Assembly: GCF_000283155.1 (NCBI RefSeq)
Contig: NW_004454217.1
Location: 3,839,349 to 3,903,348 of the forward strand
Direction: 5' to 3'
DNA length: 64,000 nt
Source of the DNA: Ceratotherium simum simum
Taxonomy: Eukaryota; Chordata; Mammalia; Perissodactyla; Rhinocerotidae
Positions 33,666 to 45,602 of the stretch are shown piece by piece (positions within the stretch are counted from its first letter, which is position 1; every line of letters begins with the position of its first letter). Made by a program: the position numbers and the translations under genes. Below the pieces are notes generated by a model. That model had not been told where the DNA came from. It did not search any database and saw only the letters and a program-made list of their open reading frames with translations.

Positions 33666-36449
33666 TTATTATTTTTCTTCTGTCACTCAATTAATGATCA
33701 TATTCGAGATGTTCATTCTTTACTTTGTAATTACTTTCCATCCTTCTAAACTTCACTTTCCTACACGTAATTCTAATTTTACATAAATTCTCCAGAGAGA
33801 TTATATCTCACCTAGAGTCACTCAGCTCATTAGTTGTAAAGACCCTGACTAATGTTCTTCCAAAATACTACATTTCAAATGGGATTGGAATTTATATATT
33901 CTTTAAGAAATTCTTCTGTTTCTTTAGTCTGTATTGCTTTCTGCATACCCACTTAATTATTTATAATGCCCACCCACATCTCAGTTGTGACAGCACTGTG
34001 TTTTAAGAGCACATTGTAAACCTATGTAGGACAAAAACAACAACAGAAATGTTTGCTCCTAGCAGTTTCTTTGCGGTTCTGAATGACAGATGAGACCCAG
34101 ACCCTTCTGTTTCAATTAATACAAGCAGGTAAAGACACAGGAGATTACAGTTTGGTATAAAGGGTATAATTCTAATCTTTAACCTTTGAGCAAACAGTAT
34201 TTATTAACAAAAGTCTTAATTTTGAAAAAACTTTTAAATTACCACAGTCTGAGGAGTATAATTGGGGCTGTGCATGTTGAATACACTGCAGAGAAATTTT
34301 TTCAAGGAACTTTCTGAATAGATAAGAATTCAATTCATTACTGAGCTATTCTTCAGTAGAGTCTTCAGTGGCCTCCAGTGTGCGTTTGGCAAACTTAGCA
34401 GTGCACACCAAGGACCGAATGGAAGGGAAAAGCCCCAAAGCGAGAGGAGAATCTGGGCAAGAAGATGAATCCATATGCGTCCTTTGGAAGCCAGATGAGC
34501 AGATGGTGCTGTTGACATTCTGTTATGAGAGTTGAGAAACCTAACCAGTATTCTGCCTGGGATGGAAGACCACATCTCCCCTGCATGGAGAAGAGCCATA
34601 GATCTACTATAGGCAAAGCTAGGATTTTTCTTAGCAAGCAATTTGGAATCTGCTCTAGTATTTTGACCGTTTCTATCCCACAAAGCAATTTCTCCAATTT
34701 CCGATTCCACTGTTAATAAAGTATTTACATTCACATTTAGCTGTAAACTGCGGAGTCTAGCTCTCCAAAGCTTTTGCTCTTAGTTACATGCCTCACTTTT
34801 GAGAGGTTTTTTTTGTAACCCATTTTGGTTGCATTTACTGCTGAAAGAAATAGCACCATAAATCTAGTTTCAGTTACTGTTTTTTTCTTTATCTGTTGAT
34901 ATTTTATCTTTTTTAGAAAAATGACCCAAAAAAGGAAAGCTCAAAAATCAGGTACCAGTATGTATTTTATACTGTGAGTTTGCTTCCAAGTCACAAGTGA
35001 GTGAGTTTTCTTAGTGGATAATATAGTAACTCCTTGAAATAGCATTTCTCTAATGTTTTTTGGTTTTATTTTTATTTTTGTAGAGGAGAATCAGTGATTG
35101 GGATTTGGGATGTTTGAGGGGTCTAAAATCTAGAGAGGAAATCCCTAAGGGAAAGGAAACATCAAGTGATATAAGAGATGATGATCACTACTGAGTTATT
35201 AAAACAGCTGCCAATTCCAAATATTACTAGGTTTCTTTGGGTTAAGATTGGATTCCAAAGAGAGGATGAACGGAGTGGATAAAAGGAAGTTGTCGCATGA
35301 ATTGAACCGGAAGTATTTCATAATTAGGAAGCCATAGAGCAGGTAGACCTGGTTTCTTTCTGGGAATGATGAGGGGTGAATAAAGTTAAAAGCAGGTACC
35401 CAACAATTTGGTGGCGCCTTCTAGGCTGACACTGCAGGAAAAAACCAAATGCCCAGGTTTATAGAAATATAAGAGGCCAGCATGTCATCACCAATAGCAC
35501 AGACACAGATAACAGTGGACTGGAAAAGGGCTGATCCCACCTTGGCTTGCAACACTACCTATTCTCTTTAAGGGACATAATTTGGAAAACCTAGGACTTG
35601 AGGGTTCCCATCCATCCAAACTAAGAGCAGGGAGAATTTAACATTGTAACATGATCCTTCTCCATCTCACCATGTGTGGTAAGGCCCAAGTTTGATTACC
35701 TTAACCTTTCTGTAATTGGGTTTCTCGGGTGAATGGCAACTTTTTCAGTACTTTCCCTATGTTCCTATTCTTTTAGAAAATAATTACTTCTTCTTACCTA
35801 AATTGCTTAGCTGTGGCTTAGAATCTGAACTATCTGATGTCCATAGTTTAATTTAATCTTGTTTCCATATTCCTTCAAAATCAATGTGTGTTTATTCTAT
35901 TTGTATGCAAAGCTTCCATTCATTAACATTGCCGCCCACTGTCTCAGAAAGGCACTGCTGTTATTTTCGGTTTTAGTTCAACTTTGGGATTATTTATTTT
36001 AGAGTGTTCTTTCCTGCTGGAGCATGAAGCAATATTTTAATTTCATTGTCAAAAGATGAAAGACGTAGGAGTTAGTTACAGTTGCAATTGCCCTGTAGCA
36101 GAGATTGAATGGAGCTGGAATCTATTTAAACTCACATTGTGCTTGAAAGATGAGACTTCAATGAATCTTTGTTAAACTCCATCATTTCATGGTTGCATTT
36201 AATAGAAAGAAGCCTTTTTGGATATCACAGACATGTTGTATTTGCCCTTTTTCTTGTTGCCTATATGTGAAGGAGTTGGCAGCCTTGAGTCAGGTTTTGG
36301 CCCAAGCAGTAGATATATAAAGAAGTAGCTCTCTGCATTTATATAGGAAAATATGAAAATGGATAAGAGATGTAAAATTATAATTTAAACCTTCAACCAT
36401 TCTGGAATGTATGAAATTCCTTAAAATGCCTTTTTTTAAAAACCTGCAG
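33666..36449. other. Unique sequence
   Basis: No repeat family recognised in 2.8 kb. Minus ORFs 34330-34734 (134 codons) and 34395-34697 (100 codons) overlap in different frames with no domain. The stretch 35880-36200 is unique and moderately complex. Confidence 0.4.
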
Positions 36450-36745
36450 CCATTACGTAGGCTATCCCCTTGCCTGTAATGTTCTCCCCTTTCTCCTCCA
36501 ACCCATTCCCTATCCTGCATTCTTACTACCTCACTCCCCACAGCTTTCCATCTCCGTATCATCCATCAAGGGGTTATCTTATGAATCACCTTTATTGAGA
36601 AACTGTCCATAACCACTCAAGTCTCGTTATCCTTATTGTAGTGCTTATACGGTAATTGCTAAGTTTACTTGTCTATTTTACCCTTCTACATTGTAATCTC
36701 CTTATAGAGAGGATACATGTTAGGCACACAATGGATGGCAACCAT
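36450..36745 (+). repeat. L2 LINE fragment
   Basis: 'CTATCCCCTTGCCTGTAATG', then 'ATTCTTACTACCTCACTCC', 'TAGTGCTTATACGGTAATTG' and 'TTGTAATCTCCTTATAGAGA' reproduce the order of the forward L2 3' half. Confidence 0.68.
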
Positions 36746-36851
36746 GCTTACCATCACCGTTAGGTTTAAATTTTTATCTTACTCTCAGAAGTAACCTTAT
36801 TTCTGATTATTTCCATCTCAAGGATGTACATGATCTCTTTCTTTCAAACGC

Positions 36852-36869
36852 GCACACACACACACACAC
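36852..36869. repeat. (CA)n microsatellite
   Basis: Nine CA units after CGCG. Confidence 0.9.
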
Positions 36870-37189
36870 TGTCTCATACACACTTTGCCAGTAGTAAATG
36901 TCTTGGAAACAAGAGCCTGTGATGTTATAAAAGTTACCCAAAACTGATAATCTTGTACTTATCCACTAGCATCAGACTCATATAAACAAGTTGTGTGTGA
37001 AATTGTTATATGACATTGATGCACTCTAAACAGAAAGCTCTTGGCAAATAGTGCTTAAAAAGAATGGAGAAGGTGATGATGCAGATAAGATAAAATACCC
37101 AAATGAAAAAGCAATATTGACTTCTTCATATTTTGGAGCACAAAATGTTTTGGGATCTTATCTCTACAAACTCACAGCTGATCAGTATA

Positions 37190-37320
37190 CAGAAATGTTC
37201 CAGGCACTTTCATCTACGTTATGTCATTTAATCCTATGACATCCCTGAGAAGTGGGAAGATCCCCAGTTTTAGATGAGAGAACTGAGGATCGTGGACTAA
37301 AAAAGCTTCAGGGCAGGTCA
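37190..37320 (-). repeat. MIR SINE
   Basis: 'TTCCAGGCACTTTCATCTAC', 'TGTCATTTAATCCTATGACA' and 'TTTTAGATGAGAGAACTGAG' give the reversed MIR core. Confidence 0.82.
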
Positions 37321-38063
37321 CTAGTGCCGAAAGCAGTCCCCAACCCTCTGCTCCACAAATGCCCTCACTCAGGAAAAATGACTAAATCATGATGTGGTCA
37401 GGGAGAATGTGATTTTACTTTAAACTACTTGGTAAATTAGGTTAGAGGTTGTTCTATTTTCTTATTTTGTTTGTGTTTTCCTAAAGAAGTGTGCCAGAGA
37501 TCCACAGGAGAGATACTGGATGTGTTGGGATTTATTTCAAAGTATTATTGGACTCTGTGGTCAAAACAATTAGAGCGCATAGTGGTTCTCGTCATGAAGC
37601 TCTTCAAAGATGGAGATGGCAACATTGCTTTCAACATCTCTTTTCAGTTTTATTAAGATAACTCCCCTCTCTCTGTATTTTCCACAGATGTTTTCCCAAC
37701 GCTGAGAGTAATAACATTAAAATAGCAACACTACCTACAGCGGTAAATGCATTCATCTTTGCACGTCATGCTTGCTGCACTGGTAGTGAAGGCCATTCTG
37801 TCACCTTTAATTAAAAGCACACAAACAAAAACAAATGAAGACATTTCCATCTCTTATACAATTTTAGCCTGGTGTCCTGTTTCACTGTTCTGCCTTTAAG
37901 CAGATTGACTTAGCTAATTTGTGGGAAGGTTGGTTTACCATTTGTAATTCTTACGCAGACATTAATCAGTATAATTAAAATATGATAGCATCTGGATGTT
38001 AAAAGCACAGGTGGAATGCATTAATGTGGAAGACAAAAGAAGGGAGACTGCCACACAAACTCT
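37321..38063. other. Unique sequence, possible conserved noncoding block
   Basis: No repeat. 37700-38040 holds several homeodomain-type cores (TTAATTA near 37809, CTAATT near 37914, TAATTAA near 37973) in non-repetitive sequence, the kind of composition seen in developmental enhancers. Conservation cannot be assessed here. Confidence 0.3.
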
Positions 38064-38089
38064 GTCTCTCTCTCTGTCACACACACACA
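38064..38089. repeat. (TC)n(AC)n compound microsatellite
   Basis: Short TC run then AC run. Confidence 0.88.
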
Positions 38090-39131
38090 TGCACAGATAT
38101 GCCTCAATTCAAAATTGAAACTATTTTTAAGCAGGCAGAAGAATAATCTACTTGCCAATTCCTCCACAAAGACTGTCTAAATCCCGTAATCTTACTTGTC
38201 TTCAACTTGCTGGGGGTATAATGGCATAGAGTTAAAGGACAGGTCATTATTCTTCATTTGTTCCATTTATGAAATTCTGTCCAAAAACCCAGGCGCCATG
38301 TTGGCAGGTGCTGGAAAAAAAATGCACTCAGAGCTTTCCTTCGTTTCTTTTCTCACAATTCGTAGGTATTGAGAAAGTGGATGAAGCCTTTTATAGCCTG
38401 GCATTTAAACTGAGCCAATTTGTTACAGAGGTTAAATAAAAACAGGTTTTGTGGTGTCATATTTAAAGAGACCCTCTTCATTTAGAGACAGCCTCATGCC
38501 ACACTTCCTGTGCTACATAGATGGCTCTCATAACATGCATAAGTTATTTCCTGATATTATAAATTGGGTTGCTAAAATAAAAAGTTTATATGTTTTGTAA
38601 AATCTTCTTGGATTACTAGCATCACGTCCCAAGGTTTCTTGAATGTGGCTGTAGTCATTATTCTGTTCTGTTCATCCCGACATCACCTCTTCCTCCCATT
38701 CTCCTTGTTTGGTGGTTTCAGAGTGCAAGTAAAAAGATGGAGTTGATGCTGGTGGGGGGGGTGGGGGTGGCTGTTACACCACACTGGGAGGCCAGGTGTG
38801 CAAGAAACAGACCTCACTGTGACACAGCCTCTAGGAATGAAAATAGATTTCATGATACAATAGTAGTTAGACAACAGTTTGGCTGATCTAATCACAGCTC
38901 TAGAATCATCTCCTCAGAAACAGATGCCCATAACTCCTTGCTCTAGAACTCCCTTGTGCAAGGAACACATGAATCTCCTCTGTTTCATCCTGTGAAGCTA
39001 CCAAATGAAAGCTCCCTCTACTTGCCTCTCTACCTCAGAGTTTCTGCTTGTTCAGGACTTGCTTTACCTCATTGCTTTTTCTTATTGTCTTCTCTCTGCG
39101 TGTTTTCTAGGTTTCACATCTTTCTACAAAA
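38090..39131. other. Unique sequence
   Basis: No repeat family or exon recognised. ORFs at 38683-38895 (-) and 38956-39144 (+) have no supporting context. Confidence 0.4.
38751..38770 (+). repeat. G-run, possible G-quadruplex
   Basis: A run of eight G, then five G and GG separated by single T bases. Confidence 0.6.
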
Positions 39132-39136
39132 CCCTC

Positions 39137-39597
39137 TGTATTAGTCTGCTCAGGCTGCCATAACAAAGTACCACAGACTGGGTGCCTTAAGCAACAGAAT
39201 TTATTTTCTCACAGTTCTGCAGGCTGGAAGTCCAAGATCAAGGCACTCGTCAGGGTCGTCTTCTGTTGAGTCCTCTCTTCCTGGCTTAGAGACAGCTGCT
39301 TTCTAGCTGTGTCCTCACATGGCCTTTCCTCTGTGTATGTGCAGAGGGAGGGAGAGGAAGGAGGAAAGAGAGGGAGGGAGGGAGGGAGGGAGAGAGAGAG
39401 AGAGACTGCAAGCAATAGTGAGTGCTCTGGTGTCTCTTCTTCTTATAAGAACACCAATCCTATCCGATTAGGACCCCACCCTTATGACCTCATTTAACCT
39501 TAATTTCCTCTTTAAAGGCCCTATCTCCAAATACAGTCACATCAGAGGTTAGGGCTTCAACATATGAATTTGGTGGAACACAGTTCAGTCCTTAGCA
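39137..39597 (-). mobile_element. Solo MLT1A-type MaLR LTR
   Basis: Reverse LTR from 'TGTATTAGTCTGCTCAGG' to 'CAGTTCAGTCCTTAGCA'. It contains 'CACAGACTGGGTGCCTTAAG', 'AAGTCCAAGATCAAGG', 'TGTGTCCTCACATGGCC' and 'CCCTATCTCCAAATACAGTC'. An exact 5-base TSD, CCCTC, flanks it (39132-39136, 39598-39602), as expected for ERVL-type integrase. The middle has expanded into a GGGA/GA microsatellite. No internal region remains. Confidence 0.94.
39344..39405. repeat. (GGGA)n/(GA)n expansion inside the LTR
   Basis: Purine microsatellite grown within the MLT1A LTR; it explains most of the LTR's extra length. Confidence 0.92.
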
Positions 39598-39649
39598 CCC
39601 TCTGATGGCTCTCCCTTTCATGTGTCCCAGGAGAGAGGATCTCGATATG

Positions 39650-40345
39650 TATATGGTGTCCCCATCATGGGCTCCTGTCCTCACTATTACTATCACCCTT
39701 GCCCAGGCTCTCATCATATCTTTTGTACCCTATTTCATTAGCTCCCTAATTTGTTCTCTGCCTATGGTCTTAACCCTATTCCATCCTTTACAAGCTTACC
39801 TAAAAGGCAAATATGATTTTGTCACCCTCAACCCTAAAGCCTTTTGATGATTCTTCATTACCTACAGAATATATTTCAAGATACGTAGTATGCGTATATG
39901 GTCTTCCATGATATCTTTATCATAACCTACCTCAGGTCTTATCTCCCGCTCTTCCTTGTCTCAAGCTTTAAGTCTTACTAATTCTGAATTGCTGTGCTTT
40001 TTCACACTCACGCTTTTTCATGTCTCCATTTCCTCTGGAACACCCTCCACATTCTTCTCCAGGATCACTCCTATGCGTCCATTGTATCCACTACCACTCC
40101 TTCAAGAAGACTTGTCCCTAGAGACCAGTAACCCTCCTCCCTGCTCCCGTGGGACCCTATCTGTGCACATTTATGTCTTAGTACTTATGGTGGTATAGTA
40201 AACCATCATAACTGACTCTGACTAAAATATAACAAAAAGTTAATTTATTCAACAGTAGGGTCTATTTATGATTTGTTTTATGTCCCTAGTGCTTAGCACA
40301 ATGCCTGATAAATAATAAACACCCAATAATCTATTTGTTGAAGAG
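39650..40345 (+). repeat. L2 LINE, long 3' part
   Basis: The best L2 copy in the window. 'CCCAGGCTCTCATCATATC', 'AAGGCAAATATGATTTTGTC', 'TCTCCCGCTCTTCCTTGTCT', 'TCCTTCAAGAAGACTTGTCC' and the ending 'GCTTAGCACAATGCCTGATA' appear in family order. The ORFs across 39605-40547 are decayed L2 sequence, not genes. Confidence 0.88.
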
Positions 40346-41399
40346 ACCTTCAATCAATCTCTCTTTCTTTCCCTCTTCCCCCCGACAACCACTCATACAC
40401 ACACACTCATATGTACTCTCCCGCATAGACACAAACTATCAAGTAACTATATTACCTAAGTATTATACCTCCACAGTATTACCTAAGATGTCATTTTCCA
40501 AAATTTTGCCAGGTTTGAGATCTCAGCAGGAGATGGGCTCGACCTGATTCTATGAAGCTTTGAATATTTCTTACTTGTACCTTTGAGGAAAGTGGAAGGA
40601 ATTCTTTACATATGAGGCAGGGCAAATTCTAGATGCAGGATTAGGAATAAGGAACAGACCAGGTTTACTATCAGCTTTCTTGCCTGGATGAGTAGGTGAA
40701 ATGGTAGCAAATACGTTGGCCACAAATAATAGCTACTTTAGTCCTGTAATTTCTATCAAAGGATAAGCCAAGTCAAGGGATATGAATATGTCTGTGGGGG
40801 ACTGGTGGTTCAGCATGAGTTATTCCTACTCTTAGAAAAGAGGCACTGTGGTTATGTGTGAAGAACAATAAACTGCTATGTATATTACCAAGTGATTTAT
40901 GTAACTAGTGTATTAGAGAGAAAAATGTTCTAAATAACAATTCATTGTGAATAGTGGTTACAATGTGGAAAAGAAGGTAGAGAATGCTATTCAAATGGAA
41001 CCTGTGCCATCGGTATTCCTCATAGATTTGTTGCTGCACCTGTGATTTATCTGGAGGATTTGGAGAATGAGACTGCCCAGGACAAAATAAAAAGAACAGC
41101 CTGATCTATGATTTTGTTTTATTCTCCTAGGGTATGGGCTTAGCCAGGAGGACAGCTGAATAGTTTAGAGAGTCACAGACCAAGAGCCTAAGAAAACCTC
41201 AGTAGGTGCCAAAATTAACAGAAGGATCCCCTTTAACCAAGAGCATCAGCTACACCCCCAATTTAACAGAATCCCTATGCTGGCTGAGAACCAGAAGATG
41301 AGGCTATTCTTTATTTGATAGTTGGGTTGGCTGAGAATTATTTCGGTAGTTTGTGATGTAGACTTTAGGGGAATAAGCACTTGGCTGGAATTCAGGGCC
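40346..41399. other. Unique sequence
   Basis: Nothing recognised. Confidence 0.4.
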
Positions 41400-41565
41400 A
41401 GCAGAGGCAACATCATATAATGAAAACTGCCTTTTTAATACCTGGATTCAAGTCCTGGATCCATTGTTTGTACTTGCAAGATCTTCAGCAAATCACAAAA
41501 TTTCTCCAAAGTTCAATTTCCTGATCTGTAAAATGGGCACAATAATAATAATAGAATGGGGTGGT
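41400..41565 (+). repeat. MIR SINE
   Basis: 'CCTGGATTCAAGTCCTGGAT', 'TTCAGCAAATCACAAAATTT' and 'TCCTGATCTGTAAAATGGGC' follow the forward MIR tRNA-like and core parts. Confidence 0.88.
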
Positions 41566-42282
41566 GGTGAAAGGGAAACAAACCATTCCTTCCACATCCC
41601 CAAAGTGCAAGTCTCAGAAACATAATAGAACTTTCAAAAATGCGTAGGATATTTGTGTGAAGCGCTCTCTTTCTCCACCGATGATTGTTCAGTGGCTTTG
41701 CACCTTTTCTTCAGCTGTGACCTTTTTCCTCTAGTTCAGAATCTCTGGAAAAGGACCAAAGTCACTAGTGTCAGGTTTAAGGTAACCAACCATAATCCAG
41801 GGAGAAATAATGATTAAATACTGGAATGGAAGGCTGTGCAGCCCCCACCCTCCATGAGTATGTTGGTACTCCATCCTTGTGCTTCAAAGGTTGTTATGTA
41901 TAAGTGAATAGTATATTACAGAGCTTTATAAAATGTACAGTGTTAAAATTGTTTATTTTTGTAGTTGTTTATTAGCATAATATATGAAAATTATAGAAGT
42001 AAAAGAAGTTATCATAGATCATACAACTCAACTTTTAAGAATTCACCATCCCTTTCTTAATATTTTTTCCTCTCTCAGTTTTAGAAATAACCCATAATTT
42101 GAGTGGAACCATAATCCACTTCTTATTGGAGTTAGATTTTTATAAAGCTTCTTTTATTTGGCGTCTACCCCCTAAGTCAAGAAAAGAAGACATTTTGTAG
42201 TTAATTGTAGACGGAAAGAAAAAGAGCAAAAGAGAATATGTCTACTTAACGACCTCATTTTAGGTGGTAATAATAAAAATAA
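41566..42282. other. Unique sequence
   Basis: Nothing recognised. Confidence 0.4.
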
Positions 42283-42525
42283 TAATTACCAACATGTATT
42301 GAGTGCTTCCTAGGGATCAGGCACTGTCAGGAAGCACTATATATCTCTTAATTCAGTCAAACCTTTCATCAGTTCTGTGAGAATAGAGTTAATATCCGTC
42401 AGTGTCCCCGTGTTACAGCAGAGGGAACTCAAGCTGGTTAAGTAACTTAACAAGTGTGCTGAGCCGGGCTTGAACGGAGGCAGTTTGGTCCTGAGCACAC
42501 TCTCTTAACTAATATGCTAAAAAAA
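42283..42525 (-). repeat. MIR SINE
   Basis: 'GTATTGAGTGCTTCCTAGGG', 'ATCAGGCACTGTCAGGAAGC', 'TAAGTAACTTAACAAGTGTG' and 'GAGCCGGGCTTGAACGGAGG': nearly full-length reversed MIR. Confidence 0.9.
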
Positions 42526-43549
42526 AAAAAGTATAAAGGTTTTAGATTAATTTATTTTCTAATCATGTTAAAAGAACTTGCTATTTAAAGAATCTTATAG
42601 AGAATTGTTTTATAAAGTGAAAATTCACTGTCTATTTAACCTTTCTAGACAGTCCAGTTTTCAGAAGTCGGTTTAACCAGGAGCCGCCCTTCATTTATTT
42701 TCTTTATGCTGATGGGTTGTTGTTATGAGGGTACACAGCGCTAAGTCAGGAACCAAGTTTGAGTGCTGAATGCCCTTGATTTACTCTCCTTCCTTCCATT
42801 GCAAAATCTTTTATTCTCTTTCTGCACGTTCAGGGCTAAGTGTTTGGGGACAATTGTCCAGGAGATGTTTGCACTTCTGCATCTCTTGCATAGCAAGACA
42901 CTGACAGCCCTTTATTTCCAGACCACCATTTCAAGGACGTTTTGTCATGATTGTCGTTGGAACATAGATTATGTTATATCTATGGATTTTCCTCTAAGCA
43001 TACATACTGTTCAGTATAATAAAGATAATATTTTGTTTTAGAGCAAAGGGCAGGCATGTTCACTGCCCATTATAAAATATTTGGGCTCTCTAACCTCAGA
43101 GTTCCTCTCCTTTAACACAACCTGCTGTGTATGCCGGTGCCATGTAGCTCTCTCTGCATTACCCTGTGGAATATGGGGTTCACAGAACGAGCACAAAAAA
43201 TGCTGGTACTCTGGCTACTGCTTTGCTGTCCTTCATCTCTGACCCGTCCTTCGTTTCTGACCTAGGATTCTCCAGTCTTCTACCAGCATTCATGAAACTG
43301 CATCAGCTTAACGTGTTAGCTTTCAAGTCAGGTAAAATCTCTGAGCCTTTACAGTCTGTGACACTAGGTATGCACAGAATCCCAAATCCAAGAATGTCTC
43401 CTTGCATAGTACGAACTAGAGATTACGAATAGCGAAGAGGACGAAACCCAGAGGATGGTTACAGGAAAAACAAAAATGAAAAAACACCCAAAGTGGACTT
43501 GTTACATTTTAATGGAAGATCAGTCATATCACACACACACAAAGTAATA
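42526..43549. other. Unique sequence
   Basis: ORFs 42763-43041 and 43166-43432 (+, 92 and 88 codons) have no recognised domain. No repeat called. Confidence 0.4.
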
Positions 43550-44460
43550 CATTTTAAAATGTTCAGCCTAATAAGTAGTCAGAGAAAAACAAAAATGAAA
43601 AAAGTGTTATTTTCACATATTGAATAGGAAAAAATTATGAAAATTTAAATATCCAACAGTGACGAGAACGTGAGTAGAGTAAGTGTAACCCATTGATGAT
43701 GGAATGAAAATTAGGATAACTCTTTTGGAAGGCAGTTTCAAAGAGCCCAATAATCATAATCCTAGAATTAGTTCAGTAAATAATCAGAGGTTTACATAAT
43801 GATTTATCTAAAAAGATGATCATGGCATTGTTGTTTACACAAGAAAATAAAAGTAACCTGGATATATAATAATAAATACCAATACAATAAACAGAGGAAC
43901 AGTCTACACAATAGTATACCAGGGAGCCATTAAAAAATTATATTATGAAGTAGTATTTAATGCCATGTAAAGTTATTCAGATATGCTGTAAGTGAAAAAA
44001 GCACATTACAGAGCAATATGTATAAATGTTTTTTTATAAATGTACATGTATATGCATAGTCTTATTCACTTCAAAATTAATTTTATTTTTTATTGAGATA
44101 TAATTAACAATGTTGTATAAGTTTAAGGTGTACAACATATTGATTGGATACATCTATATATTGCAATATGATTACCACTACAGTATTAGCTAACACCTCT
44201 ATCATGTCACATAATTATCATTTCTTTTTGTGACGAAAACAATTAAAATCTAGTTTTTTGGCAACTTTGAAGTTTATAATACAGTATTATTGACCGTATT
44301 CACTATGCTGTGCATTAGATCTCCAGACGTAGTCTTGAAGAACATACATCAAAATGTTAATAGTTCTGGGTGGTGGGATTATACATGATCTTCATTTTGT
44401 ATATTTGCATTTTTTTAATTTCTAAAAACATGTATTACATGTATAATAAAATGTAACATT
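43550..44460 (+). mobile_element. Old L1 LINE 3' part, interrupted
   Basis: 'TTTAAATATCCAACAGTGAC', 'CAGGGAGCCATTAAAAAATT' and 'GTAAGTGAAAAAAGCACATT' are the forward 3' region of an old L1 (L1ME/L1M5 kind). After a reversed L1 inserted at 44083-44330 it resumes with 'CATCAAAATGTTAATAGTTC', 'TGGGTGGTGGGATTATACAT' and 'ATGTATTACATGTATAATAA'. Confidence 0.85.
44083..44330 (-). mobile_element. L1 3' UTR fragment nested in an older L1
   Basis: 'TTTATTGAGATATAATTAAC', 'GTTTAAGGTGTACAACATAT', 'TACAGTATTATTGACCGTAT' and 'GCTGTGCATTAGATCTCCAG' are the reversed 3' end of a different, younger L1. The host L1 continues on both sides, so the order of insertion is clear. Confidence 0.88.
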
Positions 44461-44639
44461 TTTTAGTCAATAGGGACTCTACTGTACTATTTGCCAGTTT
44501 AAAAGGATATTTTTAAAATTTTGGTTATCCATGTCACCTGTTGTGATGAATGTACATCAGCACTTTGCACAAATATATGAAAGTGTAGGAGGATAGGGAA
44601 ACTGTAGCACGATGTTCTTGAGACAATTTTGACTTCTCA

Positions 44640-44920
44640 ATATTGACTACATCCCTCTTTCAAGTCCCTGTCCTTATTGATATTTCTCCCACCAAGATCC
44701 CAGGAATCATTCAGAGTTATCTCAGATGCCATCTCCTTCATCACTTTCATTAAAACCTTTTTAATATCTCACCACCTTCCTTTTGTTACTTCCGGCAGCC
44801 TTTGGTGTTTACCTCTTGTCTCACCAAGGTTCTTCCTGGAAATAGAATTTGTTGCTTGCTATTCTTATACTCCGTATTGTTACTATTAAACAATGTGTTC
44901 CTTGAAGTTAGGCAGCACTC
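44640..44920 (+). repeat. L2 LINE fragment
   Basis: 'ATCTCAGATGCCATCTCCTT', 'ACCTCTTGTCTCACCAAGG' and 'TGTTCCTTGAAGTTAGGCAG' fit the forward L2 3' region. Confidence 0.62.
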
Positions 44921-45459
44921 TTACTTTATAATCTGATATAATTATTTTATAATCTTATAACCTAGCAAAATAGCAGACTATTAAAAAACAATTACTAAAT
45001 TATAAGTGAATTCTACTCTTACAAATTAGAGGGAAAAAGTCTCTCCTAGTTGATCTCTTTCCTTTCTGTTTTAAAAACATTGGGTTTGGTGAATTTCATC
45101 TTCTTTTTATTTTGTCCTTTGAATGAAGAGAGGCAGACGCACCTGTAATGAATGACTCATTGTTTTTACACCCTCAGTCCCTGTGGAATCAGACGTGATT
45201 GTCAGCAGCAGCTGCTTCTGATGCTGCTAAATGTGTCTGAGGAGTTTGGTGACTGATTGTGTCTCAGAAGCTCATTAAGTGTAAAAAAAAAAAAAGGAGG
45301 TGTCTAAAAACTACTGCCTCCTCCCCAGTTTTGTTATTAATAACACAGCACATAGGTCTTGTTCAGAGACCTGCAGCAGGCTTGTCAGGAAAGATGAAAA
45401 TGATAGTTTTATCTAATATTTGTATTAAATTATCTACATTTTAGAGCATTTTCAAATTG

Positions 45460-45602
45460 AGGCTTTTATCCTTATAGTAACCCAAAGAGATCAGTAGAGC
45501 CAGCATTGTTATCCCCTTTTAACAACTGGAGAAACTAGACTCAGAATGTATTCGACTTGCCCCAGACCTAATTCTCAGTCCAGTATTTTTTCATCACACT
45601 GC
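45460..45602 (-). repeat. MIR SINE (diverged)
   Basis: 'CAGCATTGTTATCCCCTTTT', 'AACTGGAGAAACTAGACTCA' and 'ACTTGCCCCAGACCTAATTC' match the reversed MIR core. Confidence 0.75.

Noticed and set aside
34330..34734. 134-codon minus ORF overlapping a 100-codon ORF in another frame
   Set aside because: Neither frame resembles a known family; overlapping open frames suggest low stop density rather than a gene.
39605..40547. Three plus-strand ORFs of 70-80 codons
   Set aside because: Nearly all of this interval is an L2 3' region; the ORFs are chance openings in it.
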